64,000 bases of DNA from Methylotenera sp. (GCA_002928535.1 PERG01000008.1:31162-95161); one strand, 5' to 3'. Positions 17,378-28,065 are shown, counted from the first letter of the stretch. Translations and numbers: made by a program. Notes: generated from the sequence alone by a model not told the origin.

Positions 17378-20300
17378 TTACCCTAGCTTCAACACCTCGG
17401 CTTGCCACACACTCGGGTTGTTGAGTGTTTGCGCAGTTTGGCCAAAGCTAGCTGATGCAATGATACTTTGCGCATAACCTAAACCCATACCGGTAAGGCT
17501 GCTGTCATTACCATATTGATAAGCCAAGTTACCACCGATTGCTGCAGAATCACTGCCTGCTTGTAAGTGCGCAGTGAGTCTTGCATCAGTAAGTTGCCAG
17601 TTAGCCGTTGCACCTGCAGCATCAAATTGGCTCACAAGGCCAGCAAAGTTGAAGTTCTCAATCTTGTTGTTTCGTAAATCATCTGTTGAGCCGAGACTAA
17701 AGCCTTCAATAGATTCTGCAATGACTTGAAGATTGACTACGCTCTTATTGATACCACCTGATGCATACCAGTTTTGTAAGGTGATTTGATCGGAACTGCC
17801 TACTTTAAGTATAAGGTTGTTACCAGTTTTGGTAAGGCTTAAATCACTATAGGCAAAGTTACCGCCCAAGCTTAGGGTATTGTCTGCACCGGTAGAAGCG
17901 CTAATGATATCTTGGCCATCACCTTTGTTGAAGGCAATAACGTCGTAGCCTGTGCCTGTGGTGATGATGTCGTTGTCCAGACCGCCTATAAACAGGTCAT
18001 TATCAGTACCGCCATTCAGCCTGTCAGCCCCCGCTCCACCATCCAGTACATCATTGCCAGCATGACTACTGAGGGTGTCGGCACCTTCGCCACCTTGTAG
18101 CACGTCATTACCCGCGTTACCCGTAATCGTGTCGTTGCCAACTAAGCCAAAGAGGTAGTTATGCCCAGTATTGCCAGTCAATATATTAGCTAAACCATTG
18201 CCTAAGCCATTGATGTCAGCTGAACCAGTTAGAGTGAGATTTTCTAGATCATCACCTAAGGTGTAGCTGATACTGCTATTGACGCGATCAACACCTTCGT
18301 CCAAGTGTTCAATTACCACATCACCTACGTTATCGACAGTGAAGATGTCATTGCCCAGACCGCCAATCATAGTGTCCGCACCTAATCCACCATTGAGGTT
18401 GTCGTTCCCGTCGTTGCCATTGAGCAGGTTATCAGCAGCGTTGCCGGTAATGGTATTGTTGAGCTCATTACCTGAACCATTGATAGCAGTAATACCAGTG
18501 AGCGTGAGATTTTCTAAGTTGGAACCTAATACATAATCAATTGCACTGTTTACGCGATCAATGCCTTCATCCAACTGTTCGATGACGGCATCACCTACAT
18601 TATCAACTGTATAGGTATCATTATCTAAACCGCCAATCATGGTGTCTGCACCTAATCCACCATTGAGGTTGTCGTTACCGGCATTTCCAATCAGCTGATT
18701 ATCAGCAGCGTTACCGGTGATGGTATTGGCTAGGTCATTCCCTGTGCCCATAGTCGCATCAGTCCCAGTTAGGGTCAGATTTTCTAAATCATCGCCCAAA
18801 ACATAACTGATGTTGCTGTTGACGCGATCGGTCCCTTCACCTGCCTGTTCAATCACCACATCATTAGCGTTATCGACGGTGTAGATGTCATTGCCAAGAC
18901 CGCCAATCAAAATATCTGCGCCTAAACCACCATTGAGGTTGTCATTCCCAGCATGGCCTATCAGTTGGTTATCGGCGGCGTTGCCAGTAATGGTGTTGTT
19001 GAGTTCATTGCCTTCACCATTGATGGTAGCGGTGCCTGTTAAGGTAAGGTTCTCGACTTCAGCAGACAAGGTATAGGTGATGCTGGATTGCACAGCATCC
19101 GTACCTTCTCCGGCCTGCTCAACAATGGTATCGAGGGTGTTTTCTACGACATAAATATCGTTACCTAAACCACCTATCATGGTATCCGCACCTAGCCCAC
19201 CATTAAGGTTGTCGTTACCCTCATTGCCAATGAGCTGGTTGGCGGCATCGTTGCCGATCATGATGTTATTAAGATCATTGCCAGTACCATTGATAGCCTC
19301 AACTCCCGTGAGGGTTAATCTTTCCTGATGATCACCCAAGGTATAGCTGACCTCGCTTTTAATGGTATCGATACCTTCGTTTTCTAGCTCAGTGACCACA
19401 TCACTGACATCATCCACGATATAGGTGTCATTGCCGAGTCCACCTGTCATCTGGTCTGCACCTGCTTTGCCATCCAGAGTATTGCTGCCAGTGTTGCCAG
19501 TGAGTTGATTATCGAGCTCATTACCATTGGCGGCAATGGAAGATGTACCCAAGAGGACTAAATTCTCGACATTGGCTGCAAGCGTATAGGTAACGGTGGT
19601 ATTGATGGTGTCAGTACCCTGATTCACTTCTTCAATGACTTTGTCTGTGCTGCGCTCTACATAATAGCTGTCATTGCCATAGCCACCTGTCATGGTGTCA
19701 GTACCAGCAAGACCATTGAGGGTGTCGTTGCCACTGCCGCCAGTCAATACATTATTAGCTGTAGTGCCGGTTAATACCTGATCTGCCATTGCTGAAACTG
19801 ATAGATTAAAGTTGATATTTGCAATAGTTCCAGCAATGTCGGTTGCAGTGACTTGCAGGGATAAGCTGCCAATATCTGCACCATTGGGTGTACCTGAGAT
19901 TAACAGAGTGGTTGGATCGAAGCTGAGCCAAGCGGGTAAGGCACTGCCATCTGCTAGCGTGACTGAATAAGTCAATTGATCGCCTACATCAGTATCTTCA
20001 AATAATGTAGCCACCGGCAATGTCATGCTGAGCGCATTGCCATCTATGACATCAACATCCGCGATGTTGCCTATAATAGTTGGGGCATCGTTAATGTTGG
20101 TGACATTAAGATCAAAGGTTTGACTAATAGCAACGCCAGCAATATCGGTTGCAATAAGTTTGACTTGAAGATTACCTATATTGGCATTCAGCGGTGTTCC
20201 GCTAAAAGTGCGAGTGACCGCATCAAAAGTGATCCAGCTCGGTAAAGCAGTACCGTCAACTAATGTGGCTGTGTAACTTAGCATATCGCCAGTATCAACA

Positions 20301-23300
20301 TCTGCAAAGGTATTAGCAGGTACTACAAAAGTAAATGTACTATCTTCAAGTGCCGCTTGAGCCGCAATGGCATTTACTACTATCGGTGCATCATTGGTGT
20401 TTTGTACAGCAAGATTAAATACTTGATTAACCGAAGCACCCGCTAAATCGGTGGCGGTAAGCATGAGGCTAAGGCTGTCTACGCTGTCGTTATTGGGTGT
20501 GCCACTAAAAGTCTGTGTAGTTGCATCAAAATTCAGCCATGCAGGTAATACACTACCATCTGTTAGGCTTACGCTGTAAGCAAGAACATCATCACTATCT
20601 GCATCAGTAAAACTATCTGTTGGTACCGTAAAGCTAAAGGTCGCATCTTCAAATGTAGTGATGTCAGCAATTGCACTGTTAATGATAGGGGCGTGGTTTG
20701 CGGGTGTCGTTACCGCCAGCGCTTCCATTTGCACAGCGGTGAGTATGGTGCCATCGGCAAATTTGTAAAATTCAACGCCATAGTAACCATTGTAATTATA
20801 AGGATCATTCACAGGGTCAGGTAGTACAACCCGCAATGTCTGCGTGGCATCACCCCAGGTAATCTCCAGAGTATCGTAAGTTTTACCAGTATCTATCACA
20901 AAACCTGGTATATCTAACTCGGGGTTGATAGATCCCCGACTCACCCGAATATCATTAACGCTTAAGCCAGAACTGAATTCGATGGTGTCGGTGCTATAGC
21001 GGCTACCGCCCATTCCCATATAGCCAACTCCACTGGCCACAATATCTTCAAATACTTCATCAATCAGCTTGATGCCTGTCTCACTTATATTAATTAGGTA
21101 AGTATCATCACCATCGTTACCCGAGAGAAAATCATTGCCGGTACCTGCAATAATCACATCATCATGATAAGTTCCAAAAATGCTATCGTTGCCTTCTTCC
21201 CCGTTGAAAAAATTGCCTATTGGCCCATAACCGCTCCAACCATAAGCGCGGATAATATCGTTGCCTGCTCCGGCAAATACTGCCATTACACCGCTATAGC
21301 GGACATCAATGACATTATCAGAAGCACCCGCCTGCAGCTTGTCTAACACCCAAGCTGAATATTCTTTTGTAGCAGTTACTGTTACGGTATAAGATCCAGA
21401 ATCATCATTAGAACTGCCGCCACCCTCAAGAAACCCTACAAACTTAGGGCTACCCGCTGCATCTACCTGCCCATAGTCAAATATAGGGATAGCATACGCG
21501 CCCGTACTGATAGTTTGGCTGTACTGACTGCCTGAGATGACCTTGCTGTAACTACCAGTCTCCTCATACTGATAGTGCTCATAGTCTGAGATACGATAAA
21601 TCGTAGCTTCATCACTATAAGTCTCAGTAAAGTCGATACCCAAAGTTCTATGCCTATCATCTTCTATCCACTCAAAATGATTTGAATCAATTTGTTTACC
21701 CGAATAATGATTTGCAACTAAAAAAGCATCAGTCAAGGCGATTTGCCGTTGCCCTACCACCCATTTGTTATAAGCACTTTGCACCAAATCTGTTGGCGCC
21801 TGATTAACTTCTTGTATGAGATCAGCCATTGTACGCACTGAACCATCAGTCATCTTCACCTGCCACCCTTGAGAGCCGCTGTAATAATCTTTGATTAGCA
21901 TGCCATCGGGCGGAAAGTCAGAATAGACATTATTGCTATTTTCTTGCAGGTGAAAGTAATCGACATTACGCGAGCCTTGCACCCCTATATAAAGGTCGTT
22001 ACCGCGTTTTTGTATCTCAATTCCGTTGAAGTCCAGCCCTAGCGGCAGGGCGATGATATTATTATCAGTGCTTTCTATAACGGTGTCAGGGTCAACTACT
22101 GGGTCATAACCTACGGCCTCACCCCGTGTCCAGCCCAGCACATAAGTATCGACCCCAGCACCACCAATTAAGGTATCGCTACCCAGCCCACCAATCAGCG
22201 TATCGTTACCCGCCCCACCTACAAGCCGGTTGTTGTAGTCATCACCATTTAGCGTACTCCCATTCTGAGTAGCGACAATGTCAGCTATGTCCAAGCTATT
22301 GACCACAGTCAAATCTTGCTGGCTACCATCGCCGTACTTAATGACCTGCAATTGGTTCGCTGGACTGTTGTACCAGTTGTTAATGGTAATGCTGTCATTA
22401 CTATTATTGATACGAATCACTAATGCTCCGCTAGCAGCATGTATGTAACTCACATCATTGGCAGTGATATCTGCTCCGAATTGTAGCGTGTTGATCTCGG
22501 TTTCATTTGCAGGGTAATCACTGAGGGTATCTTGTCCGTCACCGCGTTTAAATACATAGGTATCACTACCATTACCGCCATTTAATGCATCGTTTCCAAG
22601 CCCACCTTCGAGGGTGTCATTGCCATTGTTGCCGTTGAGAGTATCACTGCCGCCATCACCGTAAAGCTGATCGTTACTATTATCACCAATCAGATAATCA
22701 TTCTCACTGCCTGCATGGATAACACCGCCTGTACTTGGTGTATTGAGGTAATCGTTATGTTGGGAGCCGTAAATGACGCTATTGGGTGCTGTGTAAATCG
22801 GGTTGGGGAAGGCCGTTTTGAGGTTGGTATAGCTGAGCGTTTGTCCATTAGAGAATTGGAATGTCATGGCATTGATTGACAGTGCAGAAACGGTGACACT
22901 GTTACTTTCTCCATAATGAATGACAAGGTTTTTGCTATTGGCGGTAGCACTGCTTGCTGGGTTAGGGAAGGTGACAGTAATGTTCTGTAGTGTAATGCCT
23001 GCACCAAAGATAATTTTGTGAGTGCCATCAGTATCTTGGATATAGTCGTGACCATCGCCCAGATTCAACAGGTAGGTGTCGTTACCAGCATCGCCATGCA
23101 ATTGGTCAGCGCCTGTGCCGCCGCTTAAGATGTCATTGCCATCACCTCCTAGTAATACATCGTTGTCTGCTTCGCCATTGAGGGTATCATTTCCGGCTTG
23201 ACCCCACAGAGTATCAGCACCATTACCACCATTGAGCAGGTCGGCGGCGCCTTCAGTAGTTGCCCCATCCCCGATGAGTTGGTCATTGCCATCACCGCCG

Positions 23301-26300
23301 TTAATGGTGTCACTGCCCGCCTCACCAAACAGGTTATCTGCACCTTGGCCACCATCAATCGCGTCATCACCAGCATCACCGATGATTTGGTCTTCGCCTT
23401 CGCCGCCCATTATTGTGTCGTTGCCAGTGTTGCCGTTTAATATGTCATTGCCACGGCCGCCACTTAAGTAGGTGTTGATGCCATATTGAGCATTGAGCGT
23501 ATCGTCTTTAACCCCGCCAATGGCAGTGCCATTAACCGCGCTCATATTGAGTTGCGTCTGGAGGGTGTCGCCGACTAGGGTGGTATAGGCGATTTGTGTG
23601 CCATCTATTTCAAACACAGATTGTGCGTTACTAGTGCTGCCGTTCAGAATATAGCGAGTGCCCGTACCATCGTTAATGGCGATGGCTTGCTTAACCTGTG
23701 TAGCTTGGGTATTAGGGTTGATGGTGATAATACTCACCTGCTCCATCGTAATATTGGTCGCATTGCCTGAACCTGATTGGTTAGCTGAACCAAATTTGAT
23801 GGTATTAGCATCTTGATCGACATCTTCTATGAAGTCCCCAACTTGTGCATAGTAGGTGTCTTGCCCGGCTCCGCCTGCCAGGTAATCACCATCACCTGTA
23901 CTTATTAGCGTATCACTGCCTGCATCTCCGAACAGTGAGTCATGACCACTGCCGCCTTCTAGGGTATCATCACCGTCACCGCCTTTTAGTACATCATCAT
24001 CTGCACCACCGTCTAGCAAGTCATTACCTGATTCGCCAAATAACTGATCTTTTCCGGCGCCACCCAACAGGGTGTCGTTACCGCCTGCACCAACAACGCT
24101 ATCATTGCCTGTGCCGCCATCAATGATGTCATTACCCTCATATTGGCCTGAAACCTCATCGCCATCACCGGTGATGAGGTCATCACCCGCACCACCAAAT
24201 ATAATGTCATCGCCACCGCCACCTAAAATCGTGTCAGCGCCGCCGCCGCCGTCAATCAGGTCTTTACCATGGTATTGGCCAGCGAGTTTAGCTACACTGT
24301 AATCACCTTCTATCAAGTCATCGCCGTCACTACCCAGCAGAGTATCATCGCCACCATTACCCCATAACTTGTCATTACCCTCACCGCCATCTAAATAGTC
24401 ACCCCCTTGGTACTGCTGAGGCGTGCCTAGCATATCACCAGAGAGTTCATCGTCACCTTTACCTCCCAATAAGGTGTTGTCGCCTGCACCGCCATATAAG
24501 TAATCATTGCCCATGCCACTATCTAGAATGTCGCCACCCATTTGGCTGTAATCGGTGCTTTGTGGTGGGGTGTCAGTCCCGTGTAGAGGGAGCAGGTCTG
24601 CAACCAGTTCATCATTGCCTGCGCCACCCATGAGATAGTCTGCGCCGTAGCCGCCTATGAGTTCATCGTCTTCCGTACCGCCATCAATATTGTCGTTACC
24701 ATCACCGCCAAATACATAGTCTTTGCCTTGGCTGCCAAAGATGTTGTCATCACCAGCGTTGCCATAAAGAATGTCATTGTCGTCACCGCCATCAATATAG
24801 TCAGTGGCACCAGTGCCGCCAATCACATCATCCCCCGTGCCGCCAAGCAAGGTTGAGCCTTGGGGGCTGGCGTTAGCTCCTGCGTAAATAATTGCCTCGG
24901 AGTTGTATTCGTCACCAGTATCTGGATCTGCGCCAGTAATTTTCCAATGCGTGGTGAGGTAGGCACTGTCGAGGTAATACACCACGTCATCGGGGGATTC
25001 GGTGTGGTCTATTTGCCAGCTGGCGTTGAATTCTTTCCAGTCTTCAGGGCTTGCGTTAGAGATATAGCCATTAGTGAGATCATTGCCTGCACCTAGGATT
25101 AAATCATTGCCTGCACCGCCTATCAGAGTGACGACTGTTTGGTCGCCTCCTACTAAAACGTCATTGCCGGCGCTGCCGTCGATTACTTCATCGGCGGTAT
25201 TGGGCTTGTAGTAGTCTGAATCATCGGTTTTTACTGTGGGTTGGCTGGCTTCATTGTCTTCAAGTTTGATACCTAGGTTGTCGGTGTGCCAGTCTTTAAC
25301 AAAGATTCTTTCACCATTACTGAGAAAAATGTTGAGCGTGTCAATGCCATCGCCATTATGGTAGAGGGCGTAGCGGGTTTTTTCATCGGCGCTTTGCCAG
25401 AGGTTGGTAGTACCTTTGACTTGTTTTCCGCCTGTAAGGGTTTGGCCATCATGTTGTATCTTGCCTTCACCGTCGCTGTCTATGATAACGTCGTTGCCGT
25501 CGCCTTTGGCGTGGATGTAGGTATCAGTGCCTTCTCCGCCTTTAAGAAAATCAGCGCCTTTGCCGCCTGTGAGTTTGTCGTCGCCTGTCCCGCCAAGTAA
25601 GATATCTGCATCATCTTCACCATTGAGCGTGTCGGCATCAGCGCCACCTTCTAACCTGTCGCTACCTTTTCCGCCGTTTAGGGTGTCGTCTCCACCCATG
25701 CCGTAGAGGTGGTCAGCTTTGTCTGCGCCGGTGAGGGTGTCAGTATTGTCATCATTGCCAAAAATGAATTTACGTTGGTCACTGCTGAATTTATTAATGT
25801 TGATGATTTCACTGGTACTTTTGTCTTCAAAATATTGACTGGGTGAATTGCTCACATAGCCTAGGCCAGTGTTGTTATCTACAAAGTCTTCTTTGTTAAT
25901 TTTAACCACCCAACTGAGCATAGCGACGCGGTCTGCAAGGTACATGTCGCTAAAGTTGGCTTCGCCGTTAGCGATTTGTTCGGAGGTGAGTGCGCCATCA
26001 TCATTCCATTGGTCATATAGCGTGCCTTGTACGGCTGCCAAGCTTGATTCAGCTGCGGCATCCGTAATCTTCAGTGCGAATGGTGTTAGATAATAAAGGC
26101 TTAGGAAAGCACCGAAATCTGAGCGAGCCTCTGAGGCCGAACTAGCTGGAGCTGCTAGGGTGACGTTGCCAACGAGGGATTGAAAGGTGGCAGAGTTTTG
26201 AAGATCATCCATGTTGTCATAAAAGGATTTACGGTTGGCGTCACTGGAGCCGGACGATATGATGGTATCAGTGATTGAGTTACCTAAAATCATGTTACGT

Positions 26301-27361
26301 AGGGCGTCTAAGGTTTTTTCGTAGGTGTCTTTAAAGTCGTTAGAGGCGTTACGAATAAAGCCAGATATTTGCATCAGACTGTTGATTAGGCTGGGGTCTA
26401 ATTTCACTATGAGTGCCATTAGGTTTAAGCCATCCACACCGTTCACGCTACTGTGATTGCCAACCACCTTGTTAATTGCATCAGGAAACTCTTCTTGGGC
26501 AATTGAAATAGCGTAGCCGGGGTCTACATTGCCGAATAAATGCACTGCATCTCCCTCAGCTTCCAAGCGAGTGATATTGCTACCAGAACCCGGTGGGAAG
26601 CCGATGGAAGTTAAGAATGTATCCCCTATTGCAAAAAATGTAGGCGCATTGAGAGTTACCACTTGGTCGGTATATTGTGGGAACATGCGTGCAAATAACA
26701 ATGCAAGATGACCGCCTAAGCTGTGACCTGTGACATCTACTTTTTCACCAGGTTGAATTAAAGCGGCACCTGTGCCGATGCCTTTGTCATTCGCTAAATC
26801 TGTAAACAAACTGCTGAAGCCAGCCTGCTGCGAAGCCCATACCGCAATGTCATGCGCTGTGCCTTGCGGCAAAATAACAGTGGCGAGTTCAATTTGTTTT
26901 GCGAAAAACATCATGGCTATCTTCGCAATGTCATCATCGCTATATTGCACCGCTTCCCCGCCTACGGTGGTGAGTTCTTTTACATAGCGATAAAGTTGTA
27001 TGGCTTGAAAATTGGCAAAGCCTGCACCTGCGATGCCCAAAGCATCAGCTATTGCTGCATCTGTTAATATTTGATCCAAACCTTCTGTAAATTCAGTGCC
27101 GCGAAGAGCGAGAACCTTTTTATTACTATCTAACCTGTCGGTAAATAAAGTGGCTGCGAACCCTGTAATATCGTTGGCATGTTGGTCTACAAGTAGATAG
27201 CGGGCCATGAATGCATTCTTTTGAACTGGCGTCATCCCAACGCCATGCGCCTCACCAGAAGCAGTTAAGCCAACCTCATAAGAATTAACATCAAAATATG
27301 CATATGTAGCTAGTGCGGTACTTGCCAACTCAGATAATTTTTTTACATTTGTGATAGACAT
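17378..27361 (-). CDS. Giant RTX exoprotein with N-terminal lipase-type hydrolase domain
   Basis: A ~3327-residue type I secretion substrate. I place the start at ATG 27361, preceded by AGAAGG at five bases; an in-frame ATG at 27406 would add 15 residues and overlap the upstream gene. Residues ~1-340 are an alpha/beta-hydrolase domain of the lipase class 3 kind: VTGHSLGGHLALLF gives Ser-214, with Asp-271 (EAEGDAVHLFG) and His-303 (VGNHSSV) as likely triad members. From ~540 come many GGxGxDxLx calcium-binding nonapeptides in several blocks, broken by HCBP-related segments (TINNWYNSPANQLQVIKYGD). Three Ig/cadherin-like He_PIG domains follow at ~2220-2525 (motif LPAWLNFDATTQTFSGTPN), then six 90-residue tandem repeats, a last RTX block and the C-terminal secretion region ending in VWQAEVLKLG. 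There is no N-terminal signal peptide, as expected for type I export. It is probably a secreted or surface lipase/esterase or adhesin-like enzyme; substrate unknown. Confidence 0.92.
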   Translation of the reverse strand: MSITNVKKLSELASTALATYAYFDVNSYEVGLTASGEAHGVGMTPVQKNAFMARYLLVDQHANDITGFAATLFTDRLDSNKKVLALRGTEFTEGLDQILTDAAIADALGIAGAGFANFQAIQLYRYVKELTTVGGEAVQYSDDDIAKIAMMFFAKQIELATVILPQGTAHDIAVWASQQAGFSSLFTDLANDKGIGTGAALIQPGEKVDVTGHSLGGHLALLFARMFPQYTDQVVTLNAPTFFAIGDTFLTSIGFPPGSGSNITRLEAEGDAVHLFGNVDPGYAISIAQEEFPDAINKVVGNHSSVNGVDGLNLMALIVKLDPSLINSLMQISGFIRNASNDFKDTYEKTLDALRNMILGNSITDTIISSGSSDANRKSFYDNMDDLQNSATFQSLVGNVTLAAPASSASEARSDFGAFLSLYYLTPFALKITDAAAESSLAAVQGTLYDQWNDDGALTSEQIANGEANFSDMYLADRVAMLSWVVKINKEDFVDNNTGLGYVSNSPSQYFEDKSTSEIININKFSSDQRKFIFGNDDNTDTLTGADKADHLYGMGGDDTLNGGKGSDRLEGGADADTLNGEDDADILLGGTGDDKLTGGKGADFLKGGEGTDTYIHAKGDGNDVIIDSDGEGKIQHDGQTLTGGKQVKGTTNLWQSADEKTRYALYHNGDGIDTLNIFLSNGERIFVKDWHTDNLGIKLEDNEASQPTVKTDDSDYYKPNTADEVIDGSAGNDVLVGGDQTVVTLIGGAGNDLILGAGNDLTNGYISNASPEDWKEFNASWQIDHTESPDDVVYYLDSAYLTTHWKITGADPDTGDEYNSEAIIYAGANASPQGSTLLGGTGDDVIGGTGATDYIDGGDDNDILYGNAGDDNIFGSQGKDYVFGGDGNDNIDGGTEDDELIGGYGADYLMGGAGNDELVADLLPLHGTDTPPQSTDYSQMGGDILDSGMGNDYLYGGAGDNTLLGGKGDDELSGDMLGTPQQYQGGDYLDGGEGNDKLWGNGGDDTLLGSDGDDLIEGDYSVAKLAGQYHGKDLIDGGGGADTILGGGGDDIIFGGAGDDLITGDGDEVSGQYEGNDIIDGGTGNDSVVGAGGNDTLLGGAGKDQLFGESGNDLLDGGADDDVLKGGDGDDTLEGGSGHDSLFGDAGSDTLISTGDGDYLAGGAGQDTYYAQVGDFIEDVDQDANTIKFGSANQSGSGNATNITMEQVSIITINPNTQATQVKQAIAINDGTGTRYILNGSTSNAQSVFEIDGTQIAYTTLVGDTLQTQLNMSAVNGTAIGGVKDDTLNAQYGINTYLSGGRGNDILNGNTGNDTIMGGEGEDQIIGDAGDDAIDGGQGADNLFGEAGSDTINGGDGNDQLIGDGATTEGAADLLNGGNGADTLWGQAGNDTLNGEADNDVLLGGDGNDILSGGTGADQLHGDAGNDTYLLNLGDGHDYIQDTDGTHKIIFGAGITLQNITVTFPNPASSATANSKNLVIHYGESNSVTVSALSINAMTFQFSNGQTLSYTNLKTAFPNPIYTAPNSVIYGSQHNDYLNTPSTGGVIHAGSENDYLIGDNSNDQLYGDGGSDTLNGNNGNDTLEGGLGNDALNGGNGSDTYVFKRGDGQDTLSDYPANETEINTLQFGADITANDVSYIHAASGALVIRINNSNDSITINNWYNSPANQLQVIKYGDGSQQDLTVVNSLDIADIVATQNGSTLNGDDYNNRLVGGAGNDTLIGGLGSDTLIGGAGVDTYVLGWTRGEAVGYDPVVDPDTVIESTDNNIIALPLGLDFNGIEIQKRGNDLYIGVQGSRNVDYFHLQENSNNVYSDFPPDGMLIKDYYSGSQGWQVKMTDGSVRTMADLIQEVNQAPTDLVQSAYNKWVVGQRQIALTDAFLVANHYSGKQIDSNHFEWIEDDRHRTLGIDFTETYSDEATIYRISDYEHYQYEETGSYSKVISGSQYSQTISTGAYAIPIFDYGQVDAAGSPKFVGFLEGGGSSNDDSGSYTVTVTATKEYSAWVLDKLQAGASDNVIDVRYSGVMAVFAGAGNDIIRAYGWSGYGPIGNFFNGEEGNDSIFGTYHDDVIIAGTGNDFLSGNDGDDTYLINISETGIKLIDEVFEDIVASGVGYMGMGGSRYSTDTIEFSSGLSVNDIRVSRGSINPELDIPGFVIDTGKTYDTLEITWGDATQTLRVVLPDPVNDPYNYNGYYGVEFYKFADGTILTAVQMEALAVTTPANHAPIINSAIADITTFEDATFSFTVPTDSFTDADSDDVLAYSVSLTDGSVLPAWLNFDATTQTFSGTPNNDSVDSLSLMLTATDLAGASVNQVFNLAVQNTNDAPIVVNAIAAQAALEDSTFTFVVPANTFADVDTGDMLSYTATLVDGTALPSWITFDAVTRTFSGTPLNANIGNLQVKLIATDIAGVAISQTFDLNVTNINDAPTIIGNIADVDVIDGNALSMTLPVATLFEDTDVGDQLTYSVTLADGSALPAWLSFDPTTLLISGTPNGADIGSLSLQVTATDIAGTIANINFNLSVSAMADQVLTGTTANNVLTGGSGNDTLNGLAGTDTMTGGYGNDSYYVERSTDKVIEEVNQGTDTINTTVTYTLAANVENLVLLGTSSIAANGNELDNQLTGNTGSNTLDGKAGADQMTGGLGNDTYIVDDVSDVVTELENEGIDTIKSEVSYTLGDHQERLTLTGVEAINGTGNDLNNIMIGNDAANQLIGNEGNDNLNGGLGADTMIGGLGNDIYVVENTLDTIVEQAGEGTDAVQSSITYTLSAEVENLTLTGTATINGEGNELNNTITGNAADNQLIGHAGNDNLNGGLGADILIGGLGNDIYTVDNANDVVIEQAGEGTDRVNSNISYVLGDDLENLTLTGTDATMGTGNDLANTITGNAADNQLIGNAGNDNLNGGLGADTMIGGLDNDTYTVDNVGDAVIEQLDEGIDRVNSAIDYVLGSNLENLTLTGITAINGSGNELNNTITGNAADNLLNGNDGNDNLNGGLGADTMIGGLGNDIFTVDNVGDVVIEHLDEGVDRVNSSISYTLGDDLENLTLTGSADINGLGNGLANILTGNTGHNYLFGLVGNDTITGNAGNDVLQGGEGADTLSSHAGNDVLDGGAGADRLNGGTDNDLFIGGLDNDIITTGTGYDVIAFNKGDGQDIISASTGADNTLSLGGNFAYSDLSLTKTGNNLILKVGSSDQITLQNWYASGGINKSVVNLQVIAESIEGFSLGSTDDLRNNKIENFNFAGLVSQFDAAGATANWQLTDARLTAHLQAGSDSAAIGGNLAYQYGNDSSLTGMGLGYAQSIIASASFGQTAQTLNNPSVWQAEVLKLG
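18150..19770 (-). repeat. Six tandem 270-bp repeats inside the RTX gene
   Basis: Each unit encodes ~90 residues: an RTX nonapeptide block (AADNQLIGNAGNDNLNGGLG, then GADTMIGGLGND), a Y-VDN-DVVIEQ-EG strand segment and an ENLTLTGT..INGxGNELNN segment. The exact 270-base spacing can be measured between the equivalent AGTGAGAT-like positions at 18240 and 18510. The inner units are closest to each other, while the outermost (N-terminal) unit is more diverged. Confidence 0.88.
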
Positions 27362-27395
27362 ATCAGCCTTCTGGATTTTTAGATTTATTAGCTTA

Positions 27396-28010
27396 TTAAA
27401 AGACACTCAAGATATTTTGATTTCGCCACTTCACGTTGTACCAGTCACAGGTATTACCAGAAGGGGCATCAAGAAAGGTATGGTTTCTATCAAAAAGGGC
27501 ATATCCAATATTAGTTAAACTTACCACTACTTTTTTGGTTCTCAAGTCTATGATTTGCTCACCATAGCGATTTGTTCTCAGCTCATTTTGTAAGGCCTCA
27601 TTAAAATCGTTCCATTGATATGTCACCTTATTTACAAAATTAGCAGGTCTATTCTCATAGTCATGTTCCCACCCATTTCTATTTCTTGGGTCAAGAGGAA
27701 TTTCAGGCACTCTATTTGTTTTACCTACGTAATACATATCGTATATTTGATTATCACTAGAATTTCTAAACCTAACGAAGCGAACATAAGGCAAACTCGC
27801 TATCACTAATGCTGAAAATTGACTAGTAGGCTTTCCCAAATCTAGCTGCCAACCAACATCTCGTTCTAGTTTTTTCGTTACAACAAGTTGCGACTCTTGT
27901 TTACAAAGCTCTTTAAACCTGTAATAGCCTTTGATATTGTCAAAAAAGAACAAACCAATTAACAACGGAATAATACTGATATAGCCTATGGTTTTAAGTG
28001 TGTTTTTCAT
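27396..28010 (-). CDS. Membrane-anchored protein of unknown function, encoded between exporter and RTX genes
   Basis: A 204-residue protein I do not recognise. An N-terminal signal-anchor (~8-25, IGYISIIPLLIGLFFFDNI) is followed by a periplasmic domain with three cysteines: one near residue 36 (FKELCKQES) and one near 187 (SGNTCDWYN) could pair. The domain is beta-rich and aromatic (YVRFVRFRNSSDNQIYDMYY), with no enzyme motif. It lies between the ABC exporter gene and the RTX lipase-type gene on the same strand. Its stop is 35 bases before the chosen RTX start, so it is surely in the operon. Possible roles are a chaperone, an immunity-like inhibitor of the lipase domain, or a surface-retention factor; none is proven. 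Confidence 0.7.
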   Translation of the reverse strand: MKNTLKTIGYISIIPLLIGLFFFDNIKGYYRFKELCKQESQLVVTKKLERDVGWQLDLGKPTSQFSALVIASLPYVRFVRFRNSSDNQIYDMYYVGKTNRVPEIPLDPRNRNGWEHDYENRPANFVNKVTYQWNDFNEALQNELRTNRYGEQIIDLRTKKVVVSLTNIGYALFDRNHTFLDAPSGNTCDWYNVKWRNQNILSVF

Positions 28011-28065
28011 GCTGCAGCCCGAATATTAATAGGGGACAGACCACGTTTTATTTCAACTTGTCTTC

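Noticed and set aside
18150..19770. CRISPR-like array
   Set aside because: The repeats are 270-base in-frame protein repeats with no spacers and no cas genes nearby.
22864..24302. Several antisense frames of 60-90 codons across the RTX gene
   Set aside because: They mirror the repetitive Gly/Asp codons of the RTX repeats (giving Ser/Pro/His-rich or Met/Thr-rich products) and have no initiation signals.
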